Below are positions 1-4,819 of a DNA stretch of 5,856 nt, one piece after another. The stretch comes from Pseudomonadota bacterium. GTDB taxonomy: Bacteria; Pseudomonadota; Alphaproteobacteria; Rhizobiales; Xanthobacteraceae. The DNA lies in NCBI GenBank assembly GCA_023390695.1, contig JAEWCJ010000418.1, positions 1 through 5,856 on the forward strand, read 5' to 3'. Each line of letters starts with the position of its first letter. Position 1 is the stretch's first letter. Made by a program: the position numbers and the translations under genes. The notes below the pieces were generated by a model. It was given only the letters and a program-made list of their open reading frames with translations. It did not search any database and was not told where the DNA came from.

Positions 1-65
1 CAGCTGGATAGAGCACCAGACTTCGAATCTGGGGGTCAGGGGTTCGAATCCCTTCCGGCGCGCCA
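1..65 (+). tRNA. tRNA-Arg (anticodon UCG), 5' end cut by window edge
   Basis: The 3' part of a tRNA is readable. It has the second half of the D arm (GGATAGAGC), an anticodon stem CCAGA (16-20) paired with TCTGG (28-32), and a 7-nt loop CTTCGAA (21-27) with anticodon TCG at 23-25, which decodes CGA arginine codons. The variable region GGGTC is followed by the T arm AGGGG / TTCGAAT / CCCTT (38-54). The acceptor strand CCGGCGC (55-61), discriminator G62 and a genomically encoded CCA (63-65) complete the 3' end. The acceptor 5' strand, position 8-9 linker and first half of the D stem lie before base 1. The next gene starts 26 bp downstream. Confidence 0.95.
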
Positions 66-91
66 CCGCGTCAAACGGGGGACTGAGATCG

Positions 92-1318
92 GTGACGGCA
101 GGCAAGCGCGCAGTTGAAGATGTGGTCGACGCCGTTCCGGCCTGGATCAGGCTCGGCATTGCGCTTGTGATCGGCACGATCGGCAGTGTCGGCATGTGGT
201 CCTACGTCGTCGTTCTCCCGACGATTCAGGCTGATTTCGGAATCACCCGCGCCGAGGCATCGCTGCCCTATACCCTGTCGATGGTTGGGTTCGGCATCGG
301 AAGCGTCGTCATGGGACGGATCGCCGACCGTTTCGGGATGATGGTGGCCGCCATCGTCGGCGCTGTGGTGCTTGCGCTTGGATATGTCGGCTCTGGATTG
401 GCCGGCAGCTTCCTGTTGCTGGTGGCGGCGCATACGCTGGTCGGCCTGGGTGCGTCTGCCACCTTCGCTCCGCTGATCGCCGACATGTCGCACTGGTTTC
501 TCCGCCGGCGCGGAATCGCCGTCGCCATCGCCGCTTCCGGAAACTATCTGGCGGGCGTGGTCTGGCCGCCCGTGGTTCAGCGCGCGGTCGAAAGCGTGGG
601 CTGGCGGCACGCGCATATTGCGATCGGCGTGTTTTGTCTGATCTCGATGTGCCTTTTGGTCATGGCGCTGCGGCAGCGGCCGCCGCTGCAGCATGGTACG
701 ACCACGCAAGGCGCGCCCTTGACCGCGGGCAATTCGCTGGGACTGTCGCCGCGCAGCCTGCAAATTCTGCTGAGCATTGCCGGTCTCGCCTGTTGTGTGG
801 CGATGGCGATGCCGCAAGTCCATATCGTCGCCTATTGCGCCGATCTCGGCTACGGCGTGGCGCGCGGCGCGGAGATGCTGTCGCTGATGCTGGGATTCGG
901 CATCATCAGCCGCATCACCAGCGGCTGGATCGCCGATCACATCGGTGGATTGCGCACCTTGCTTCTGAGCTCCGCTCTGCAGGCGTCGGCGCTGGTCCTT
1001 TACGTTTTCTTCGACGGATTGACGTCGCTTTACATCGTCTCGGCATTGTTTGGTCTGTTTCAGGGCGGACTGATACCGACCTATGCCATCATCGTCCGGG
1101 AATATTTGCCGCCCCGGGAAGCCGGCGCGCGGCTTGGCGTTATCATTCTGGCAACGGTGATCGGCATGGCGCTGGGCGGCTGGATGTCAGGCGTCATTTT
1201 CGACCTGACGGCTTCCTATCGCGCGGCTTTCTTGAATGGCATCGCCTGGAATCTGCTGAACTTCGCAATTGCATTCTGGCTGTTGTCGCGAGCCTCGGCG
1301 AAACTGGCGCCTGCCTGA
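92..1318 (+). CDS. MFS transporter, 12 transmembrane segments, substrate unknown
   Basis: A 408-residue inner-membrane secondary transporter of the major facilitator superfamily, of normal family length. Hydrophobic segments lie near residues 19-43, 56-78, 84-104, 105-130, 141-162, 172-193, 222-244, 258-282, 287-307, 309-333, 346-370 and 376-399, a 6+6 arrangement split by a hydrophilic loop (about 194-221). The loop 2-3 signature motif is GRIADRFG (75-82), and its echo in the second half is GWIADHIGG (278-286). The stretch around 133-160, with WFLRRRGIA followed by a Gly/Pro-containing helix, resembles the oxalate/formate and monocarboxylate porter branch, so an organic anion is a reasonable but unproven substrate. 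The start is GTG at 92, with GGGGGA 9 nt upstream. A second in-frame GTG at 122 has no better ribosome site, and both keep helix 1 intact. No promoter is evident in the 26 bp after the tRNA, so read-through from the tRNA promoter is possible. Confidence 0.88.
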   Translation: MTAGKRAVEDVVDAVPAWIRLGIALVIGTIGSVGMWSYVVVLPTIQADFGITRAEASLPYTLSMVGFGIGSVVMGRIADRFGMMVAAIVGAVVLALGYVGSGLAGSFLLLVAAHTLVGLGASATFAPLIADMSHWFLRRRGIAVAIAASGNYLAGVVWPPVVQRAVESVGWRHAHIAIGVFCLISMCLLVMALRQRPPLQHGTTTQGAPLTAGNSLGLSPRSLQILLSIAGLACCVAMAMPQVHIVAYCADLGYGVARGAEMLSLMLGFGIISRITSGWIADHIGGLRTLLLSSALQASALVLYVFFDGLTSLYIVSALFGLFQGGLIPTYAIIVREYLPPREAGARLGVIILATVIGMALGGWMSGVIFDLTASYRAAFLNGIAWNLLNFAIAFWLLSRASAKLAPA

Positions 1319-1332
1319 CGGATCGCGTCAGG
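1314..1332 (+). terminator. Candidate terminator hairpin at the end of the MFS gene
   Basis: A perfect 7-bp stem, CCTGACG (1314-1320) and CGTCAGG (1326-1332), encloses a 5-nt loop. It spans the MFS stop codon (TGA 1316-1318) and is followed by TTTCATT, a short and imperfect U-tract. This makes it a plausible but weak intrinsic terminator for rightward transcription. It shares bases with a larger alternative hairpin (1319-1353), so the two folds exclude each other. Confidence 0.45.
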
Positions 1333-1353
1333 TTTCATTCTGACGCGAATCCG
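1319..1353. repeat. Imperfect inverted repeat between convergent genes
   Basis: The left arm CGGATCGCGTCA (1319-1330) is the reverse complement of the right arm TGACGCGAATCCG (1341-1353) except for one bulged base, giving 12 pairs around a 10-nt loop. It occupies nearly all of the 43-bp gap between the MFS gene stop (1318) and the stop of the leftward small gene (1362). Being symmetric, it could stall transcription from both sides. It could equally be one copy of a dispersed palindromic element, but no second copy occurs in this window. Confidence 0.6.
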
Positions 1354-1361
1354 AAGCGGAC

Positions 1362-1682
1362 CTACAAGCCGTACAGATAAAAGCTGCCCGGATAGCCGGT
1401 CACGCCGCCGAAATACGGCTTGTCGTAGAAGGGCGGGTAGTTGCTGTGTGGCCAGCCGAGATAATTCGTGCGTGCACGCTTCACGAACGGCGGATGCCAC
1501 CACCACGGATAGGGATCATAATAGTGCATGCGCGTCACATGCCGGCTGCCGCGGTGTCGCGAACTGAATTCATGCTGGGCAAAGGCGTGAATGCCGCTCT
1601 GCTTCACACCGTTTGCCTGAACCGGAGCCGACAGAATGGCGACGATGCCAAAAACGGCGAGGGCCCAAAATATCCTGGTCAT
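1362..1682 (-). CDS. Small exported protein, aromatic/His-rich, function unknown
   Basis: I do not recognise a family. The 106-residue product begins MTRIF and has a clear Sec-type signal peptide: a short basic start, a hydrophobic core (about 5-19) and a cleavage site after Pro-Val-Gln-Ala (residue 23). The mature part of 83 residues holds 10 Tyr, 6 Phe, 4 Trp and 7 His and no Cys. It includes a Trp triplet preceded by YYDPYP, several Pro-aromatic pairs and a Tyr/Gly-rich C-terminus. An upstream in-frame start at 1793 would add 37 Arg/Lys-rich residues before the signal peptide. The ATG at 1682 is preferred because GGAGA (complement of 1689-1693) sits 6 nt before it and a promoter-like sequence lies just beyond. 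The gene is convergent with the MFS gene and divergent from the flippase-phoR unit. Location is inferred to be periplasmic or surface. Small aromatic-rich exported proteins of this sort are common hypothetical proteins in rhizobial genomes (general knowledge, not checked). Confidence 0.72.
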   Translation of the reverse strand: MTRIFWALAVFGIVAILSAPVQANGVKQSGIHAFAQHEFSSRHRGSRHVTRMHYYDPYPWWWHPPFVKRARTNYLGWPHSNYPPFYDKPYFGGVTGYPGSFYLYGL

Positions 1683-1688
1683 GCGCTG

Positions 1689-1693
1689 TCTCC
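1689..1693 (-). promoter_or_regulatory. Ribosome binding site fixing the start of the small exported protein
   Basis: The leftward strand reads GGAGA here, 6 nt before the ATG at 1682. This favours the 106-residue form over the longer open frame starting at 1793. Confidence 0.6.
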
Positions 1694-1704
1694 GACGTGC
1701 CAAA

Positions 1705-1733
1705 ATGATGCGCTTCAACTTGGGGTTGGTCAA
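1705..1733 (-). promoter_or_regulatory. Candidate sigma-70-type promoter for the small exported protein
   Basis: On the minus strand, TTGACC (complement of 1728-1733; 5 of 6 to TTGACA) is followed after exactly 17 nt by CATCAT (complement of 1705-1710; 4 of 6 to TATAAT). Transcription would start near 1697, leaving a leader of about 15 nt that still contains the GGAGA ribosome site. Spacing and position fit well, but short motif matches like this also arise by chance. Confidence 0.4.
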
Positions 1734-2277
1734 GCCGTTACCGAGAGGCCGCTTCACGATTGGGTGTGGCCCCGCTTCTATTTGTGATTCCAAGCGGCCG
1801 CGGGAAGAAACGAGTTCTCATGCTGAGGGAGATGGACTGACCGAGCGATGCGGCTTTGCCGCAGGCGACGCTCTTGGTCGTTGCCATGTCAGCAGACCTG
1901 GTGACCGCAGCCGGAGCAGCAAAGATAAAAACTTTTCCTGCCTCGCATTGAATTGGGCCGATGGGCCGTAAGGCATAGCCGCGCATTCGGCCCAGACGGC
2001 ATCATTGGTTTTCTGCAATTCGCGCTTGCCGCAGTCTGTATGACAAAGGTCTTCAATGCCTCGTGGCGGCGAACTGAGGCTTACGGCCGGTCAATTGGCC
2101 CAAAGGGCGGCTCGCCGGTCGATCCCAATTCCGCCGCGGAATAATCGTTATGCGGCCAAAACCCGCAAGCTATCTTTTCCGCTTTGCGTCGTGCCGTGAA
2201 CATCTGCTACTACACCGCGCGCCGGCAGACTCCGTGAGGGAGCCAACCGTCCAGCCGCTTTGGGGTGCGGATCAGCA
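1734..2277. other. Divergent intergenic region without a recognisable gene
   Basis: About 540 bp separate the candidate promoter of the leftward small gene from the rightward flippase-like gene. Open frames here are short, lack ribosome sites and encode low-credibility, compositionally odd peptides, so I call none of them. No tRNA, rRNA or strong terminator was seen. A lone TGTCAT (minus strand, 2040-2045) has no partner 11 bp away, so it is not a Pho box. A weak TTGCGT (2184-2189) followed 18 nt later by TACTAC is the best promoter-like pair I see ahead of the rightward genes, and it is poor. One tight palindrome is listed separately. Confidence 0.55.
2128..2142. repeat. Perfect short palindrome, possible operator
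   Basis: ATTCCGC and GCGGAAT flank a single central C, giving a 15-bp dyad about 135 bp before the flippase-like gene. The tight symmetry is what a dimeric regulator would bind. Finding one 7-bp-arm dyad in a region of this size is not statistically striking, and no second copy was seen. Confidence 0.25.
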
Positions 2278-3363
2278 ATGCTTCACTCGTTGCGCGCCGT
2301 TTTACGCTTCATTAGTGAAAAAATCGGCTGGCATCGGGTCGGTTTTGTTCTCAGCCTGACCATTATCACGGTCGCCGCAGTCGTGCTTTATCGCATGCTG
2401 CACGATCTGAGCTGGGCCGATCTGGTCAAGGCATTGAAGGAGATCGAGCCACGCGATGTGGCGCTCGCCGGATTATGTGTCGCTGCCGGCTATTTCACAT
2501 TGACGTTTTACGATCTCTTCGCGCTGCGGACGATTGGCCGCAACGATGTATCCTATGCCACAGCGGCTCTTGCCGGCTTCACGAGCTATTCGGTCGGTCA
2601 CAACGTGGGGGCCAGCGTTTTTACGGGTGGCGCCGTACGCTATCGGGTCTATTCCGCTCATGGTGTGAGCGCGGTTGAGGTCGCGAAAATCTGTTTCATC
2701 GCCGGACTGACCTTCTGGCTCGGCAATGCGACCGTGCTGGGATTGGGTATCTTCTTTAATCCGGATGCCGCCAGCGCGATCAATCAATTGCCTGCATGGT
2801 TTAACCGGCTGCTTGCAAGCGTCACGCTCGTCGTTCTCACCTGCTACGTCATCTGGGTCTGGCTGGCCCCAAGAAGCATCGGCCGCAGCAACTGGAGCGT
2901 CACTCTTCCCGGCGGTCCGCTGACGCTGCTGCAGATCGTGATCGGCATCATCGATCTGGGGTTCTGCGCGCTGGCGATGTACATGCTGCTGCCGAACGAA
3001 CCCCATATCGATTTCATCACGTTGGCGGTTATTTTCGTCGCCGCCACGCTGCTTGGATTCGCCAGCCATTCGCCCGGAGGGCTTGGCGTATTCGATGCCG
3101 CGATGCTGGTCGCGCTGTGGCAGTTCGACAAGGAAGAGCTGCTCGCCGGCCTGCTTCTGTTCCGGCTTCTCTACTACATTACGCCCTTCACGCTTGCATT
3201 GCTTATTCTGGGCGGGCGCGAGATCATGAAGGGGGTTTTCACCGCCAAGGTGCCGCCGTTGGGCAACATCGCTGCGGAGGTTCTTGACGGCAAGGCCGGA
3301 CCTGCAGACGGGGAACCTCACTCGCATCAGAAGAGCGTGTCAAATCGCGATGACCGTCACTGA
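2278..3363 (+). CDS. MprF/YbhN-like (UPF0104) flippase-domain membrane protein
   Basis: A 361-residue polytopic inner-membrane protein resembling the N-terminal flippase half of MprF/LpiA, the lysyl-phosphatidylglycerol synthase/flippase. Hydrophobic segments lie near residues 20-40, 60-82, 93-115, 135-160, 180-197, 213-238, 245-262 and 288-313. Family-like motifs are YDLFALRTIG (78-87), TGGAVRYRVY (116-125), SHSPGGLGVFDAAML (263-277) and FRLLYYITPF (295-304). MprF proteins are roughly 850 residues with a C-terminal GNAT-like aminoacyl-transferase domain. That domain is absent here, and only a hydrophilic tail (about 320-361) follows the membrane part, so lysyl-lipid synthesis by this protein is not expected. 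Lipid translocation is inferred from family. The ATG at 2278 is chosen with a weak GCGGA 6 nt upstream. An in-frame TTG at 2260 lacks a ribosome site. The gene overlaps phoR by 14 nt, so the two are very likely co-transcribed. Confidence 0.85.
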   Translation: MLHSLRAVLRFISEKIGWHRVGFVLSLTIITVAAVVLYRMLHDLSWADLVKALKEIEPRDVALAGLCVAAGYFTLTFYDLFALRTIGRNDVSYATAALAGFTSYSVGHNVGASVFTGGAVRYRVYSAHGVSAVEVAKICFIAGLTFWLGNATVLGLGIFFNPDAASAINQLPAWFNRLLASVTLVVLTCYVIWVWLAPRSIGRSNWSVTLPGGPLTLLQIVIGIIDLGFCALAMYMLLPNEPHIDFITLAVIFVAATLLGFASHSPGGLGVFDAAMLVALWQFDKEELLAGLLLFRLLYYITPFTLALLILGGREIMKGVFTAKVPPLGNIAAEVLDGKAGPADGEPHSHQKSVSNRDDRH

Positions 3364-4663
3364 CGATGCGAGCAGGCATCTGTCGCCGCGGCGATTGCGG
3401 GTTCGCTCATACCGCGCGTTCTGCATGGCGGCAGCATCCGTTGTTGCCGTCTGCCTCCTCGTTCTCACTGGATCGCTGTCGATTGGAAAAGGACTTCTTG
3501 TCCTTGCCGTGATTGGTCTGGCCGGCTGGATCGGCGGGGTCGTCGCCAAGCGATTTTTCGAAGCGGAAGACCGGGCAACAAGCCACGTGGCGCGCCCGAA
3601 TGTCGACCGGCTGCAGGATCTGATCTCCGCGCTTCCGGATCCCACCGTCGTGCTGGCGCCGGATGGCCGTGTCGTCAATTTCAATCTTCCGGCAAGCACG
3701 ATGGTTCCGGCCTTGCGCCGCGGCGATCCGATATCAATCGCTCTACGGGTGCCGGAGGTTATCGAGTCAATCCGCCGCGCAAGTGTCAACAATCGGGCCG
3801 AGCGGGTTGAGTTTGCCGAACGCGCGCCCGCTGGTCGCTGGTCGGAGGCGTTCGTTACGCCCGTTCACGATTCGACCGGCAGTGCGGCCGGCCGACCGGC
3901 GCTGCTGTTGCTGACCTTTCACGACCTCACGCCTATCCGGCGCGTCGAGGAGATGCGGGCGGATTTCGTCGCCAATGCCAGCCACGAGTTGCGGACGCCG
4001 CTGGCCGCCTTGCTGGGGTTCATCGAAACCCTGAAGGGGGCCGCCCGCAACGACACAGCGGCGCGCGAGCGGTTCCTCGACATCATGGAAGCGCAGGCCA
4101 GCCGCATGGCGCGCCTGATTGACGATCTTCTGTCGCTGTCGCGCATCGAACTCGCCGCGCATGTCCGTCCGGTCAAGCCGGTCGAGTTGCTCCCGGTGGT
4201 GCGTCAGGTCGTGGACGCGCTGCAGACCTTGGCACGCGATCGTGGTGTGGAGGTCAGAATAGACGCGCCTGATGAGAAGCTTGTGGTGCCGGGCGATCGC
4301 GACGAACTGATCCGGGTTTTCGAAAACCTGATCGAGAATGCCCTGAAATATGGCGGGGCCGGCAAGCGCGTCGACATCGCTCTGATGCGTGGCAAAACAT
4401 CGGACGGAAAGGACGAGGCGGTCGCGTCGGTTCGCGATTATGGGCCGGGCATCCCGGCGGAACATCTTCCGCGTCTGACAGAGCGCTTCTACCGCGTCGA
4501 CGCTACTGGCAGTCGTGCCCTCGGGGGCACCGGCCTGGGACTGGCCTTGGTCAAGCATGTCATCAATCGCCATCGCGGCCGGCTGATCATCGACAGCAAA
4601 GCCGGGCAGGGGGCGACTTTCACGATCCGCCTGCCCATGTTCACAGAGGGCCTTCCGGCCTGA
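3350..4663 (+). CDS. phoR: Phosphate regulon sensor histidine kinase PhoR
   Basis: A 437-residue membrane histidine kinase that senses phosphate status with the Pst transporter and phosphorylates PhoB. A tight helical hairpin (about 23-44 and 46-65) leaves almost no periplasmic sensor loop, as usual for PhoR. A PAS-like domain follows (about 86-196, with PDPTVVLAPDGRVV). The dimerisation domain carries the H-box NASHELRTPL with His212 as the phospho-acceptor. The ATPase domain has an N-box (FENLIENALKYG, from residue 324), G1 (DYGPGIP, from 363), an F-box (RLTERFYRVD) and G2 (GGTGLGLAL, from 392). All key residues are present. The ATG at 3350 is favoured. Its best purine stretch (AGAAGAG, 3329-3335) is 14 nt away, so translational coupling to the overlapping upstream gene is likely. 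An in-frame TTG at 3284 sits only 3 nt after GGAGG, and an ATG at 3425 would clip helix 1. The frame ends in tandem stops TGA TAA. The assignment as PhoR, rather than another kinase, is strengthened by the Pho box and pstS directly downstream. Confidence 0.93.
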   Translation: MTVTDDASRHLSPRRLRVRSYRAFCMAAASVVAVCLLVLTGSLSIGKGLLVLAVIGLAGWIGGVVAKRFFEAEDRATSHVARPNVDRLQDLISALPDPTVVLAPDGRVVNFNLPASTMVPALRRGDPISIALRVPEVIESIRRASVNNRAERVEFAERAPAGRWSEAFVTPVHDSTGSAAGRPALLLLTFHDLTPIRRVEEMRADFVANASHELRTPLAALLGFIETLKGAARNDTAARERFLDIMEAQASRMARLIDDLLSLSRIELAAHVRPVKPVELLPVVRQVVDALQTLARDRGVEVRIDAPDEKLVVPGDRDELIRVFENLIENALKYGGAGKRVDIALMRGKTSDGKDEAVASVRDYGPGIPAEHLPRLTERFYRVDATGSRALGGTGLGLALVKHVINRHRGRLIIDSKAGQGATFTIRLPMFTEGLPA

Positions 4664-4693
4664 TAAAAAATACCAATAAAAACAAACATATAG
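4664..4693. promoter_or_regulatory. A/T-rich tract ahead of the Pho box
   Basis: 25 of 30 bases are A or T, with A-runs, in otherwise GC-rich DNA. The tract abuts the Pho box and lies where an UP element contacting the RNA polymerase alpha subunit, or a bend-prone segment, could assist the pstS promoter. This role is inferred from composition and position only. Confidence 0.35.
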
Positions 4694-4694
4694 A

Positions 4695-4723
4695 GTGTCA
4701 TCCTTCTGTCATCCACGCGTCAT
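4695..4723 (+). promoter_or_regulatory. Pho box: three PhoB-binding heptamers upstream of pstS
   Basis: Three direct heptamers, GTGTCAT (4695-4701), CTGTCAT (4706-4712) and GCGTCAT (4717-4723), repeat at an exact 11-bp period, each separated by 4 bp. The known PhoB consensus is two CTGTCAT heptamers with a 4-bp spacer, and the middle repeat is a perfect match. A possible -10 element, TAGAAG (4723-4728; 4 of 6 to TATAAT), begins 10 nt after the second heptamer, the classical activator geometry. The third heptamer would then lie in the promoter spacer. The leader to the pstS start is about 95 nt. Phosphate-starvation activation of pstS is a strong inference. Confidence 0.92.
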
Positions 4724-4807
4724 AGAAGCGAAATGAAGACGCCGTAGGCGACAGTGGCAAGGCGGGCGGTCGATCTCGGCCGACAGGACACAGCCGCCGC
4801 AGACACG

Positions 4808-4813
4808 AAGGAG
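4808..4813 (+). promoter_or_regulatory. Strong ribosome binding site for pstS
   Basis: AAGGAG lies 6 nt before the GTG at 4820. It fixes this GTG as the start and places the signal peptide directly at the N-terminus. Confidence 0.85.
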
Positions 4814-4819
4814 AATCCC

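Noticed and set aside
71..940. Long antisense open frame (289 codons) opposite the MFS gene
   Set aside because: Its product is Arg/His/Asp/Gln-rich low-complexity sequence typical of the reverse frame of a GC-rich membrane gene, while the sense frame has a full MFS pattern.
634..1380. Alternative + strand frame of 248 codons inside the MFS gene
   Set aside because: It is an Arg/Ala-rich out-of-frame translation with no ribosome site, and the in-frame MFS protein covers nearly the same bases.
1738..1986. Small - strand frame of 82 codons in the intergenic region
   Set aside because: No ribosome site before its ATG and no credible protein features.
2040..2045. Single TGTCAT on the minus strand, possible Pho box for the flippase-phoR unit
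   Set aside because: No second heptamer lies 11 bp to either side, so the direct-repeat requirement for PhoB binding is not met.
1964..2088. Distant 9-bp inverted repeat GGCCGTAAG (1964-1972) and CTTACGGCC (2080-2088)
   Set aside because: A 9-bp match separated by over 100 bp is about what chance gives in a region this long.
2150..2359. Small + strand frame of 69 codons before and into the flippase-like gene
   Set aside because: No ribosome site, no family resemblance, and it overlaps the chosen start region of a well-supported gene.
2473..3327. Long antisense open frame (284 codons) opposite the flippase-like gene
   Set aside because: Hydrophilic shadow frame with no motif; the sense strand carries the UPF0104 motifs.
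3767..4573. Antisense open frame (268 codons) opposite phoR
   Set aside because: Lies opposite the kinase core, whose H, N, G1, F and G2 boxes are intact, and has no recognisable domain of its own.
4649..4670. GGCC-TTCC-GGCC hairpin at the end of phoR followed by A-rich DNA, possible terminator
   Set aside because: Only a 4-bp stem, and the following tract is A-rich rather than T-rich on the coding strand, so it is not an intrinsic terminator for phoR.
4733..4747. Four-codon leader frame (Met-Lys-Thr-Pro-stop) in the pstS leader
   Set aside because: No convincing ribosome site, and such short frames are expected by chance.
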